Origin: an uncultured Spirochaetaceae bacterium
GTDB lineage: Bacteria; Spirochaetota; Spirochaetia; Treponematales; Treponemataceae
Assembly (NCBI GenBank): GCA_902789325.1
Contig: CADANN010000016.1
Coordinates: forward strand, 1 to 64,000
Reading direction: 5' to 3'
DNA length: 64,000 nt
Shown: positions 1 to 8,627 of the stretch, piece by piece
Layout of the letters: each line of letters starts with the position of its first letter
Numbering within the stretch: the stretch's first letter is position 1
The notes under the pieces: generated by a model
Told to the model about the DNA's origin: nothing
What the model saw: only the letters and a program-made list of their open reading frames with translations
Databases searched by the model: none
Position numbers and translations under genes: made by a program

Positions 1-1
1 T

Positions 2-1183
2 GCATTGGAAAAAGAATTGATACAGCCATCCTCAGTTTTAGCTGATGTCCCGACAGAATTCGGAAATGAAAAATTATATATCCCGGAAAATTTTAATAAT
101 CGGTTTAATGGCCCCGTTCGTACAAGAATTGCTCTTGCTTCAAGTCTGAATGTTCCAGCAGTTTCTATCTTAAACCAAGTTGGTGTGCAGAATTATCTGG
201 ATAAACTTTATGAGCTTGGTTTTGAATCTCTGCGTCGTGATGGTCGTGGTTTGCAGGCAGATCTTGGACTTGCTCTTGGGGCGGGCGAGGTTTCGCTATA
301 TGAACTTGTTCCTGCGTTCAGTGTGTTTGTTCGGGATGGAGTTTATTTGCCTGTGCGGATTATTGGTGAAGAAGGAAAAAGCAAAAAAGTGTACTCAACA
401 GATACCGCCCGCATCATCTGTTCTATTCTCTCTGACAAGGGTGCACGTGCATTAGGCTTTGGTTATACTCAAACCTTCCAGACAGATTATCCTTCTATTT
501 TTAAAACCGGAACTTCCAATCAATATCAGAATATTATTGCTTTGGGTGCAACTGAACATTATACAATCGGTGTGTGGATGGGAAACTTTTCTGGTAATAC
601 CGTAATGGGAAAAACCGGTTCTTCACTTCCTGCCTGGGTTGCTAAAAATGTTTTAGACAAACTGGAAGGTGCAGGTAGTAAAAATTATTTTGAACTTCCT
701 GATTTTCCTGAACCAGAGCACTGGCATAAAGAACGTATATGCGCTTTATCTGGAATGAAGGCTGGAGAATACTGCCGTTCGGTAGTTACAGAATATGTAA
801 AAGATGGCACAAAATTAAATACCTGTGACTTGCATACAAAAATCAATGGAGAAATACAAACAGTGTATCCGCCGGAATATCAGCAGTGGCTCAGAAACAA
901 TCCGAATAAAGGGCTCATAAATTATTCTCAGGCTCCGCTTACAATTCTTACTCCAAAAAATGATTCGTTATTTTTCTACAGCAGTGTTAATGCTAATCAG
1001 CAGGCAATTCCGCTTGAGGTAACCGGCGGCTCAGAAGACATTCTTGAAATCTTTTATGATGATAAAAAAATCGCCACAATTAACCGGCCCTTTATTTATT
1101 CACTTCCGGTAAATCGTGGCGAACATTCGTGCCGCGTTCACTGCGGCACAGAAGAACTCACAATATCATTTATTGTAAAGTAA
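2..1183 (+). CDS. pbpC: Penicillin-binding protein 1C, C-terminal part (5' end outside window)
   Basis: This is a peptidoglycan transpeptidase cut by the window edge; the frame is open from base 2, so the true start lies upstream. The visible part holds the end of the penicillin-binding domain, with the KTGTS motif at about 503-517 (the conserved K-T-G box of the active site). It continues into the C-terminal region typical of PBP1C, with the signature LSGMKAGEYC, and ends in a beta-rich tail. PBP1C proteins carry an N-terminal glycosyltransferase domain, which would lie outside the window, and act in the periplasm anchored by one membrane helix. It is convergent with the superoxide reductase gene; a small palindromic repeat fills the gap. 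Confidence 0.85.
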   Translation, partial: ALEKELIQPSSVLADVPTEFGNEKLYIPENFNNRFNGPVRTRIALASSLNVPAVSILNQVGVQNYLDKLYELGFESLRRDGRGLQADLGLALGAGEVSLYELVPAFSVFVRDGVYLPVRIIGEEGKSKKVYSTDTARIICSILSDKGARALGFGYTQTFQTDYPSIFKTGTSNQYQNIIALGATEHYTIGVWMGNFSGNTVMGKTGSSLPAWVAKNVLDKLEGAGSKNYFELPDFPEPEHWHKERICALSGMKAGEYCRSVVTEYVKDGTKLNTCDLHTKINGEIQTVYPPEYQQWLRNNPNKGLINYSQAPLTILTPKNDSLFFYSSVNANQQAIPLEVTGGSEDILEIFYDDKKIATINRPFIYSLPVNRGEHSCRVHCGTEELTISFIVK

Positions 1184-1184
1184 C

Positions 1185-1210
1185 GTCATTCCGAACTTGT
1201 TTCGGAATCT
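1185..1210. repeat. CAAG-loop palindromic repeat, copy 1
   Basis: The inverted repeat ATTCCGAA / TTCGGAAT (1188-1195 and 1201-1208) encloses a 5-nt loop CTTGT, which reads ACAAG on the other strand. It lies between two convergent genes and ends next to the dfx stop codon. It belongs to the same family as the copies near 6941, 26911, 46205, 57434 and 58481: the loop and the flanking ATGAC are kept while the stem changes. Confidence 0.75.
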
Positions 1211-1585
1211 CTAACATTTCCAAAGCTTGTGCAGGTTACAATACTCGTAAGCACTTACAACCTTTTCTCCATCAAGCAATGCAAATTCTGCTTTTGGTTC
1301 ATCACCTGGCTTAAACTGTTTTTTCTGAATTCCCTTGTCTGTAACAAGAACAACCCATTCAATAAAGTGTTCAGGCAACATCGGGTGAGCAACTGAACCA
1401 ACGCTAACAGTTACTTTGTTGCCTTCAACATTTACAACAGGAACGTGTTTTTCAACAGCTGCATCAGTTGTTCCAGGAACAAGTTCTGACATATCTTCAC
1501 CACAACATACAGTTGGCGCAACAGAATCTTTTACAACAACAATAATTTTTCCACAATGTTTACAATAGTAAAACTTTACTTCCAT
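1211..1585 (-). CDS. dfx: Desulfoferrodoxin / superoxide reductase (2Fe type)
   Basis: This 124-residue enzyme reduces superoxide to hydrogen peroxide in the cytoplasm of anaerobes, with electrons usually supplied by rubredoxin. The N-terminal desulforedoxin-like centre I is intact (C8, C11, C27, C28). The catalytic centre II ligands are all visible: H47 in an EKHVP motif that also supplies the catalytic Lys, H67, H73, C116 and H119. The best-known treponemal homologue, from T. pallidum, is known to lack a working centre I, so this one is the fuller form. A strong AGGAGG ribosome site precedes the start. The gene stands alone, divergent from the dCMP deaminase gene. Confidence 0.95.
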   Translation of the reverse strand: MEVKFYYCKHCGKIIVVVKDSVAPTVCCGEDMSELVPGTTDAAVEKHVPVVNVEGNKVTVSVGSVAHPMLPEHFIEWVVLVTDKGIQKKQFKPGDEPKAEFALLDGEKVVSAYEYCNLHKLWKC

Positions 1586-1767
1586 AAATTTATCCTCCTA
1601 ACAGCAACAAATTTTTCTTTTTGAAGTGTTATATTATTAAAGGTACATTCAGAATATGGATTTGTCAAATAATGTTTTGTCATTCTTGTCCAGATGGGGG
1701 GAATAATTCTTTTCATTTTTTTCTTTTTTTGACATAATAAAGAAAAAAGGACAAAGAGGTTATCGTT

Positions 1768-2262
1768 ATGAGTGGTATTATTCAAAAACGTGCAGATTAC
1801 ATTTCTTGGGATGAATATTTTATGGGAGTAGCAAAGCTTGCAAGCTTGCGCTCTAAGGATCCTAATTCACAAGTTGGAGCCTGTATTGTAGGCGAAGATA
1901 ATAAGATTCTTTCCATGGGGTATAATGGCCTTCCTCGTGGATGTTCAGATGATGATTTTCCATGGGCACGTGAAGGAGAAACACTCGATACAAAATATGC
2001 TTATGTTACTCACAGTGAGCTTAATGCGATTTTGAATTACCGTGGTGGTTCACTCGAAGGTAGCAAAATCTACGTTACTCTTTTCCCTTGTAACGAATGT
2101 GCAAAAGCAATTATTCAGGCAGGTATTAAAACTGTAGTTTATGCAGAAAACAAATATGATGGAACACCTTCGGTTGAGGCTTCAAAAAAACTGATGAATG
2201 CGGCAGGAGTACGATATTATCAGTATCAGCCAACCGGCAAAAAGCTGGAAATTAATGTATAA
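1768..2262 (+). CDS. dCMP deaminase
   Basis: The 164-residue cytoplasmic zinc enzyme belongs to the cytidine/deoxycytidylate deaminase family and converts dCMP to dUMP, feeding thymidylate synthesis. The zinc site is visible as the H82-S-E84 motif, supplying a ligand and the catalytic Glu, and the P-C108-N-E-C111 motif. The length matches ComEB/dCMP deaminases. An AGAGG-type ribosome site lies upstream. The last 8 bases overlap the start of the following lipoprotein gene, so the two are probably co-transcribed. Confidence 0.92.
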   Translation: MSGIIQKRADYISWDEYFMGVAKLASLRSKDPNSQVGACIVGEDNKILSMGYNGLPRGCSDDDFPWAREGETLDTKYAYVTHSELNAILNYRGGSLEGSKIYVTLFPCNECAKAIIQAGIKTVVYAENKYDGTPSVEASKKLMNAAGVRYYQYQPTGKKLEINV

Positions 2263-3163
2263 AAAAAATAATTTAAAAAAACAATTTCTTTTAGTTTCAA
2301 TTTTATTCGCAGGGTTAATTTTTCAAAGTTGTAAGACTACCAGGTCAATTACAAAAGAATCTTTTGCTCCTGAAGCTCCGGATGATGCAACTTTTATAGT
2401 GGCACACGATGTAGTTTTTCCTGAATCAGATGGCGATTATAAATATATTTTTTTCCGCTTATACAATCCAATCTACAAAAATCCCTTGTACATAGCTAAT
2501 ATTCTTAAGGGCGGAATTAGTACAACAAGAATTGGTGATGAACCGGAAGTTAGTCATGCTTCAATTAATTTTTCTCTGGATGATAATTATTACGGGCTCA
2601 CTCTTTGTGGCGGTGATAATCAGCTAGCAGAAGAAGAATGTGCACTTCCAGAAAATAATGAATACATGAAAAAATGTGATCCAGAAAAATCTGAACAGAT
2701 TACATATGCATTAAAAGTTACAGAAGAAGAATATGAAAAAACAAGGATGTTTGTTCAGACTTACGTAGACAGAAATGATATTAAATATGCAACTGGTTTG
2801 AATTTTAAAATCGCATTATTCAGTATAAAGCGTAAATTCTTTACTCCAAAAGAGCGACAGGAATTCGGTTCGCTTATTTATCCGGATGATGCCTGCAACA
2901 AAAAAGCAAATATTGTCTATAACGAAATGGAAAACAACTTTGTCTGCTCAACATTTATAGGTTATGTTCTATATAATAATGTCGAAAGCGTAAGCAAGTT
3001 TTTTGATGAGCGTAATATAAAATATGAATATCTTAATGTTTCGGACATTGCTCAGATTCCAGGCATTACACCAATCTTCTATTCTAACTGGGATAATTAT
3101 GGCGAAGCAGCACGTGCCTTTGTAAAAGAATATCCTGAGTTTGCAGAATATCTTACTAAGTAA
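2255..3163 (+). CDS. Lipoprotein with permuted papain-like (NlpC/P60, YiiX-like) fold
   Basis: A 302-residue predicted lipoprotein. I chose the ATG at 2255 because it opens a basic, hydrophobic signal ending in the lipobox FQSC, with lipidated Cys at 26; the longer frame would bury it. A His in the motif VSHAS (H101) near the N-terminal half and a Cys in NFVCST (C231) near the C-terminus occur in the order seen in circularly permuted NlpC/P60 proteins such as YiiX/YaeF. That suggests an amidase or peptidase acting in the cell envelope. This assignment rests on motif order alone; the substrate is unknown. The gene overlaps the dCMP deaminase gene by 8 bases. Confidence 0.6.
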   Translation: MYKKNNLKKQFLLVSILFAGLIFQSCKTTRSITKESFAPEAPDDATFIVAHDVVFPESDGDYKYIFFRLYNPIYKNPLYIANILKGGISTTRIGDEPEVSHASINFSLDDNYYGLTLCGGDNQLAEEECALPENNEYMKKCDPEKSEQITYALKVTEEEYEKTRMFVQTYVDRNDIKYATGLNFKIALFSIKRKFFTPKERQEFGSLIYPDDACNKKANIVYNEMENNFVCSTFIGYVLYNNVESVSKFFDERNIKYEYLNVSDIAQIPGITPIFYSNWDNYGEAARAFVKEYPEFAEYLTK

Positions 3164-3190
3164 ACTTTAGTCGTATAAAAATAATTTAAT

Positions 3191-3219
3191 TTGACTAAAT
3201 ATTTTCAAATCATTATTCT
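3191..3219 (+). promoter_or_regulatory. Promoter of amidohydrolase gene
   Basis: TTGACT (3191-3196), a 17-bp spacer and TATTCT (3214-3219). The ATG follows 9 nt after the -10 box, so the predicted 5' leader is only about 3 nt. No ribosome site is visible. Confidence 0.55.
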
Positions 3220-3228
3220 TTTGTCATT

Positions 3229-4011
3229 ATGATTATAGATTTCCACTGTCACATCTATCCTGCAAAGATTGCAGAAAAAGCTTCTAAAAGTGTTGGTGAT
3301 TTTTACAACTATCCAATGAAATATCATGGAAGCCCTGAAGAGCTGCTGGAAAGCGGCGCAAAAATCGGCGTTTCAAAATATGTGATTCTTCCTGTTGCAA
3401 CTAAGGCAATGCAGGTTGAACCTTCAAATAATTTTACTATTGAACAGTGCGAAGAGCATCCGGAATTTATTGGCTTTGGAACTATGCATCCGGATTATGA
3501 TAATTATGAAGCAGAACTTCATCGCATTAAGGCTGCAGGATTGCGTGGAATTAAACTTCATTCTGATTTTCAGAAGTTCCAGATTGATGCGGCTCGTATG
3601 GATAATGTTTACGATATTATGACTGATCTGGAAATGCCTTTAATTATGCATGCTGGTGATTACCGCTATGATTTTTCCGGACCTCAGAGAATTTTGAATC
3701 TTCATAAAAAGCATCCAAAGCTTACTTTGATTGCGGCTCATTTTGGTGGCTACACTGAGTGGGAAGAATCTATGAAGTATCTTGTTGGCCAAGATATTTA
3801 TTTTGATACTTCGAGCACTTTGGAATGGCTTGCGTTAGATAAAGCTAACGAAATGATCCGCAAGCATGGTGTAGAAAAGTTTTTGTTTGCGTCTGATTTT
3901 CCTATGTGGGATCATGAAGAAGAACTCGAGAGATTCATGAAGTTAGATTTGACTAACGAAGAACGCGAGATGATTTTCCACAAGAACGCAGAAAGACTCC
4001 TGAAGTTGTAA
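3229..4011 (+). CDS. Amidohydrolase-family metal-dependent hydrolase
   Basis: A 260-residue TIM-barrel protein of the amidohydrolase-2 family (ACMSD / TatD-like relatives). Visible metal-site elements are the N-terminal H6-x-H8 motif, later His residues in LIMHAGD and IAAHFGG, and a C-terminal Asp in FASDFP. Members decarboxylate or hydrolyse small cyclic or carboxylated substrates in the cytoplasm; nothing in the sequence fixes the substrate. It has its own promoter and an almost absent 5' leader. A GC-rich dispersed repeat follows the gene. Confidence 0.75.
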   Translation: MIIDFHCHIYPAKIAEKASKSVGDFYNYPMKYHGSPEELLESGAKIGVSKYVILPVATKAMQVEPSNNFTIEQCEEHPEFIGFGTMHPDYDNYEAELHRIKAAGLRGIKLHSDFQKFQIDAARMDNVYDIMTDLEMPLIMHAGDYRYDFSGPQRILNLHKKHPKLTLIAAHFGGYTEWEESMKYLVGQDIYFDTSSTLEWLALDKANEMIRKHGVEKFLFASDFPMWDHEEELERFMKLDLTNEEREMIFHKNAERLLKL

Positions 4012-4020
4012 TAGGGTTTT

Positions 4021-4088
4021 AGGGGCTGCGCCCCTAGGAGAAGGGGTAGCGAGCAACGAAGTGCGAGCGAGGGGAAGGCTTTCCCCTC
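4021..4088. repeat. GC-rich dispersed repeat, copy A
   Basis: This GC-rich block in AT-rich surroundings begins with the hairpin AGGGG-ctgcg-CCCCT. It then shares with the other two copies the core AGAAGGGGTAG, a loop AACGAAGT, GAGGGGAAG and CTTTCCCC. Copies B (30325-30401) and C (40596-40673, opposite strand) match closely. It lies between the amidohydrolase gene and the ppdK promoter. Confidence 0.8.
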
Positions 4089-4109
4089 CTTAATAGCCTA
4101 CTTGACACA

Positions 4110-4138
4110 TTGACTGTAAATTAATTCTACTATAAAAT
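4110..4138 (+). promoter_or_regulatory. Promoter of ppdK
   Basis: TTGACT (4110-4115), a 17-bp spacer and TAAAAT (4133-4138), about 46 nt before the ppdK start. A second -35-like TTGACA lies at 4102 but is badly spaced. Confidence 0.5.
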
Positions 4139-4184
4139 ACATTTATTAACATTGAAATCTTTTTTTAGATATGGAGTAAAATCA

Positions 4185-6878
4185 ATGGCAACAAAGTATG
4201 TTTACTTTTTTGGTAACGGCGACGCTGACGGCGATGAGTCAATGCGCGCTGAACTCGGTGGTAAAGGTGCAAACCTTGCTCAGATGGCAAAGAAACCTTT
4301 AAGTCTTCCAGTTCCACCTGGATTCACAATCACAACAGATGTTTGTCAGGAATTCTACAAGCTCGGTCGCAAGTACCCAGCTGGTTTGAAAGCAGAAGTT
4401 GATGAATATCTTGCTAAGCTTGAAAAAGCAATGGGCAAGAAGCTCGGCGATGAGAAGGATCCTCTTCTCGTATCTGTTCGCTCAGGTGCTGCTATTTCTA
4501 TGCCAGGTATGATGGATACAATCCTCAACCTCGGTCTTAACGACAAGGCTGTTCTTGGTCTTGCTGCAAAAACTGGTAACGAACGCTTTGCTTGGGATGC
4601 TTACCGCCGCTTTATCCAGATGTACGGTGACGTTGCAATGGGCGTTGATCATGATAAGTTCGAAGCTATCATCGACAAAGTAAAGGCTATCCGTGGTATT
4701 AAGGATGACCCAGAATTGAACGTAGACGAGCTCAAGAAGATCGTTGAAGAATACAAGAAAATGTACAAGAAGGAGAAGGGTGAAGACTTCCCTCAGGATG
4801 CTAAAGTACAGATGTGGGGTGCTATCGGTGCCGTATTCGGTTCTTGGATGAACCCACGTGCTATTAAGTACCGCAAGCTCAACAACATTAAGGAAGGTGC
4901 TCTTAAGGGTACAGCCGTTTCTGTAATGGCAATGGTATTCGGTAACAAGGGTAACACTTCTGGTACTGGTGTATGTTTCTCTCGCGACCCTTCAACTGGT
5001 GAGAACGTATTCATGGGTGAATACCTTATGAACGCTCAGGGTGAAGACGTTGTTGCAGGTATCCGTACTCCACAGAAACTTTCACAGCTCGAAAAAGAAA
5101 ATCCAAAAGTTTACGACCAGCTCTGCAAGATCCGTGCTCGTCTCGAAAAGCACTATCACGATATGCAGGATATGGAGTTCACAGTTGAAGAAGGTAAACT
5201 CTATATGCTCCAGTGCCGCAATGGTAAGAGAACTGGTGCAGCTGCTGTAAAGATGGCTGTAGACATGGTAGCTGAAAAGCTCATTACAAAAGAACAGGCT
5301 CTTCTCCGCGTAGAACCAGAGCAGCTCAACCAGCTCCTCCTCCCACAGTTGGACAAGGACGCTGTAAAGAAGGCTACAGAAATCGCTGCTGGTCTTAACG
5401 CTTCTCCTGGAGCTGGATGTGGTCAGATCGTATTCACAGCTGACGAAGCTGAAGCTTGGGCAAAGGCTGGAAAGAAGGTTCTTCTCGTTCGTAAGGAAAC
5501 TTCTCCAGATGACATCGCAGGTATGGCTGTTGCTCAGGGTATCTTGACTTCTACAGGTGGACGTACATCACACGCTGCCGTAGTTGCTCGTGGTATGGGT
5601 ACTCCTTGTGTTTGTGGATGTTCTGATGTTACATTCAAAGATGCTAAGACAATCGTTGTAAAAGGCAAATCATATAAGGAAGGTGACTTCCTCACAATCG
5701 ATGGTGCTACAGGTAAAGTATACGAAGGACAGGTTGCTGTAAAACCTGCTACTATCTCTGGCGACCTCGAAACATTCCTTGGTTGGGCAGACGAAGTTCG
5801 CGCTAAGTCTACACGCACAACTGCTTCTGGACAGAAGGTTAAGGGATTCGATGTATTCGCTAACGGTGATACACCAAAGAATGCTGAAGATGCATTCCGC
5901 TTCGGTGCAAAGGGTATTGGTCTCTGCCGTACAGAACACATGTTCTTCGACGAACCAAAACTTACTGCATTCCAGAAGATGATTGTTTCTGAAAACACAG
6001 ACGATCGCAAGAAGAACCTTTCTAAGATCCTTCCATATCAGCAGAAAGACTTCTATGAAATCATCAAGGCTATGAAGGGTTACCCAGTAACTATCCGTCT
6101 CCTTGACCCACCTCTCAACGAGTTCATCCAGGCTGAATCAAAAGATCAGCTCAAGGCTCTCGCTGAAAAACTCGAGATGAAGCCAGCTGTTCTTGCTGCT
6201 AAGGTTGCTGCTCTCGATGAACACAACCCAATGCTCGGACACCGCGGATGTCGTCTTGCTATCACATATCCAGAAATCTATGAAATGCAGGTTGAAGCAA
6301 TCGCTCGCGCTACAGCTCAGTTGGACAAAGAAGGCGTTGCTCACGAAGTACAGATCATGATTCCTAACGTTGTTTCTTACCGCGAAGTTGAACAGATCCG
6401 TGGACAGGCAGAAGCTGTAATTGCAAAAGTAAACGAAGAGTGTGGAACAAAACTTAAGTTTGCTATTGGTTCTATGGTTGAATTCCCAAGAACTGCTCTT
6501 ATCGCTGACAAAGTTGCTCAGTTCGCTGACTTCTTCTCATTCGGTACAAACGACCTTTCTCAGACAACATTCGGTTTCAGCCGTGATGACTATGGTAAGT
6601 TCATCGAATCTTACCTCGATCAGAGAATCCTCGAAGACGATCCATTTGCTACACTTGATCCAGATGGTCCAGGTGCTCTTATGGAAATCGCAGAAGCTAA
6701 GGGACGTTCAGTTAAGAAGAACCTCCACCTTGGTATCTGTGGTGAGCATGGTGGAGACCCAGCTTCTATCGCACTCTGCTACAAGATTGGTTTGAACTAT
6801 GTATCTTGTTCACCATTCCGCGTACCACTCGCTCGTCTTGCTGGTGCACAGGCTGTTATTAAAGCTAAGAATAACTAA
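4185..6878 (+). CDS. ppdK: Pyruvate, phosphate dikinase
   Basis: The 897-residue cytoplasmic enzyme interconverts pyruvate + ATP + Pi and PEP + AMP + PPi. In anaerobes it often runs toward pyruvate in PPi-based glycolysis. Domains appear in the normal order: N-terminal nucleotide-binding domain (LGGKGANLAQM), the central swivelling domain with phospho-His 463 in TSHAAVVARGMG, and the C-terminal PEP/pyruvate barrel with catalytic Cys 852 in GICGEHGG. The start at 4185 has a GGAG site 8 nt upstream; an earlier in-frame ATG at 4152 lacks one. The codon use is strongly biased toward C-ending codons (for example ctc, aag) compared with its neighbours, suggesting high expression. A strong terminator follows. 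Confidence 0.97.
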   Translation: MATKYVYFFGNGDADGDESMRAELGGKGANLAQMAKKPLSLPVPPGFTITTDVCQEFYKLGRKYPAGLKAEVDEYLAKLEKAMGKKLGDEKDPLLVSVRSGAAISMPGMMDTILNLGLNDKAVLGLAAKTGNERFAWDAYRRFIQMYGDVAMGVDHDKFEAIIDKVKAIRGIKDDPELNVDELKKIVEEYKKMYKKEKGEDFPQDAKVQMWGAIGAVFGSWMNPRAIKYRKLNNIKEGALKGTAVSVMAMVFGNKGNTSGTGVCFSRDPSTGENVFMGEYLMNAQGEDVVAGIRTPQKLSQLEKENPKVYDQLCKIRARLEKHYHDMQDMEFTVEEGKLYMLQCRNGKRTGAAAVKMAVDMVAEKLITKEQALLRVEPEQLNQLLLPQLDKDAVKKATEIAAGLNASPGAGCGQIVFTADEAEAWAKAGKKVLLVRKETSPDDIAGMAVAQGILTSTGGRTSHAAVVARGMGTPCVCGCSDVTFKDAKTIVVKGKSYKEGDFLTIDGATGKVYEGQVAVKPATISGDLETFLGWADEVRAKSTRTTASGQKVKGFDVFANGDTPKNAEDAFRFGAKGIGLCRTEHMFFDEPKLTAFQKMIVSENTDDRKKNLSKILPYQQKDFYEIIKAMKGYPVTIRLLDPPLNEFIQAESKDQLKALAEKLEMKPAVLAAKVAALDEHNPMLGHRGCRLAITYPEIYEMQVEAIARATAQLDKEGVAHEVQIMIPNVVSYREVEQIRGQAEAVIAKVNEECGTKLKFAIGSMVEFPRTALIADKVAQFADFFSFGTNDLSQTTFGFSRDDYGKFIESYLDQRILEDDPFATLDPDGPGALMEIAEAKGRSVKKNLHLGICGEHGGDPASIALCYKIGLNYVSCSPFRVPLARLAGAQAVIKAKNN

Positions 6879-6905
6879 TTATAGTTTGATGGCTTAATAC
6901 AAAAA

Positions 6906-6937
6906 AAGACGTCTCAGAAATGAGACGTCTTTTTTTT
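6906..6937. terminator. Bidirectional intrinsic terminator after ppdK
   Basis: A perfect 11-bp stem AAGACGTCTCA / TGAGACGTCTT with a GAAA loop, T-rich on both strands. It can end ppdK and the convergent S41 operon. Confidence 0.9.
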
Positions 6938-6940
6938 ATT

Positions 6941-6970
6941 TGTCATTGTCCGGCTTGACCGGGAATGACA
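6941..6970. repeat. CAAG-loop palindromic repeat, copy 2 (CCGG stem)
   Basis: TGTCATT...AATGACA arms enclose CCGG-CTTGA-CCGG; the other strand reads CCGG-TCAAG-CCGG. It lies between the ppdK terminator and the S41 stop codon. It pairs in type with the copy at 58481. Confidence 0.7.
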
Positions 6971-6972
6971 GC

Positions 6973-8613
6973 TTATTGTAACTGCCACTTTTCGAGGCCT
7001 TGGAGTGCATCTGTGAGCTCGGGGTCGTCAATCAGATTGTTTAGTGTATTCAAAAGATTGTAGTGGGTTACCCAATATTCCGGGAACCAGCCATAACCTT
7101 CGCCGTGGAAATTTGGGTGATTGAAGGCATCTGTGAAATTTCGACCGGTAGGGAGTGTGAACCAGGCACCTGAGTTTGGCATGACAAAAGTACCAGGGTC
7201 AATGTAGAAGATTGCACCACGTGTATTTTCACCAATATGATGAATCTTTATATCAGTTCCTTGTGCAAGAGTATTCAAAATTGCGATTGAATATTCAGAG
7301 CATGAGGCAGAATATTTATCAGTTAGAACATAAATGTCTCCACTAAAATCTGGGGGAGGCAATTCTGTAAGTTTAGTATCTGCCATCTTATATTGAATAG
7401 GCTTACTGGTAGGTACAAATAATTCTCCTAAAGAAGCAAAGAAAATCTGTCTTCCAAAAGCTTTATCAATTTTTTTGTAATAACGTGTAAAGTTTGTTTC
7501 TCGTTCTTTTGCTTTTTTACGGAATTTAAGTGCCTTAATTCTGTTTGGAATGCCTTTGAAATAATAATATAAGTATGACTTTCCGTATTGAGGGCACATA
7601 AAAATATGTTCGCCTTCATCAGTTATTTTAGCGATATACGAAACCAAATCGTCAGACAAAGTTTCATGATTATTATAAAAAAGATAAGAGTAAAGCATTG
7701 CGCCGCGATAAAGCTGACCACCACCATTACTTCTTAAATCAATTATTATCTGTTTTTTACCTTTAGATTTGTCGCGTGCATTATTACAAAGGGTCTGAAA
7801 TTCATCTTCATTGATAACTGAACTGCTGTAATTAAACATAAAGTTTACAAGGGAAATATAAAGTGTATCTTTTGTTTCTCTCATACCTTGCATTTTACCA
7901 GCTTGATCCAGATAACTGTTAGATATTACCGGTGCAACGACACTTTTACCATCAATCATTATGTGAATATTGTTTATGTTCTGACGTGTAAGAGTTCCTA
8001 TGCGGTAGATTTTCTCAGAACCATCAAACCATTCGTAAAGCATTGATTCAGGGCCGGTAAAAATCTGACCAGGTTGAATATCGGCTGGGATATATTTTCC
8101 TAACTTTTTAACAATTTTTTCCGGAAGATTTTCACGCTCGTTTTTTACAACTACATATTTAGTGCCTGAATCAGTTTGCTCTGGCTTTACATAAATATCA
8201 GAAAAATAAAGCGAGTTAGGAAGTTTAGATTGGCCACATACAGAAAAATGATTATCGTCAATACAGTGATGCTCAAGGACTCGTTTCATAACTGCAGAGC
8301 GCACTAAGTTAGAATCATAAGTTGTACCGTGCTTATCTTTGTCGCAGTCTTTTTTTATATCAGCTATAAGAGCATCAATATCAAAACCAGCTTTTACAAG
8401 TTCCGGATAACCACAATAACTATAAGTCAGATAATATTTCAGATAATCTAAATCTTCAGTGAGTTCTTTCTCTGTTACTATTTTTTTATTTTTGTTTTTC
8501 TTAACCAGGCGTTTTGAAGGAATTGGACTTGTTAGATTTCCAATTAATGCAGTTAGAAAAATAAATACAATCAGGACGCTCGGAATTATCCAAAAAAGAT
8601 GTCGTTTTTTCAT
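6973..8613 (-). CDS. S41-family peptidase-like protein, membrane-anchored (paralogue 1)
   Basis: A 546-residue protein with an N-terminal signal-anchor (residues about 5-26) and an extracytoplasmic C-terminal-processing-peptidase-like core. Visible motifs are the strand DLRSNGGGQLYRG, the nucleophile region SASCSE around residue 435, GENTRG where Ctp enzymes have the general-base region, and the C-terminal GEGYGWFPEYW. The Lys of Ctp proteases is not evident, which favours the S41B/IRBP-like branch or a changed catalytic set. It shares the N-terminal DLxxxxxxLxxxYxGY region and the GEGxGxxPxYW end with the genes at 12335 and 13758. It follows the lipoprotein gene at 8628 by 14 nt in one operon. 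Confidence 0.75.
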   Translation of the reverse strand: MKKRHLFWIIPSVLIVFIFLTALIGNLTSPIPSKRLVKKNKNKKIVTEKELTEDLDYLKYYLTYSYCGYPELVKAGFDIDALIADIKKDCDKDKHGTTYDSNLVRSAVMKRVLEHHCIDDNHFSVCGQSKLPNSLYFSDIYVKPEQTDSGTKYVVVKNERENLPEKIVKKLGKYIPADIQPGQIFTGPESMLYEWFDGSEKIYRIGTLTRQNINNIHIMIDGKSVVAPVISNSYLDQAGKMQGMRETKDTLYISLVNFMFNYSSSVINEDEFQTLCNNARDKSKGKKQIIIDLRSNGGGQLYRGAMLYSYLFYNNHETLSDDLVSYIAKITDEGEHIFMCPQYGKSYLYYYFKGIPNRIKALKFRKKAKERETNFTRYYKKIDKAFGRQIFFASLGELFVPTSKPIQYKMADTKLTELPPPDFSGDIYVLTDKYSASCSEYSIAILNTLAQGTDIKIHHIGENTRGAIFYIDPGTFVMPNSGAWFTLPTGRNFTDAFNHPNFHGEGYGWFPEYWVTHYNLLNTLNNLIDDPELTDALQGLEKWQLQ

Positions 8614-8627
8614 AGTTCAATACCTTT

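Noticed and set aside
4152..4184. Earlier ATG for ppdK
   Set aside because: It has no ribosome site, sits close behind the promoter, and family proteins start at MATKYVYFF-like sequence.
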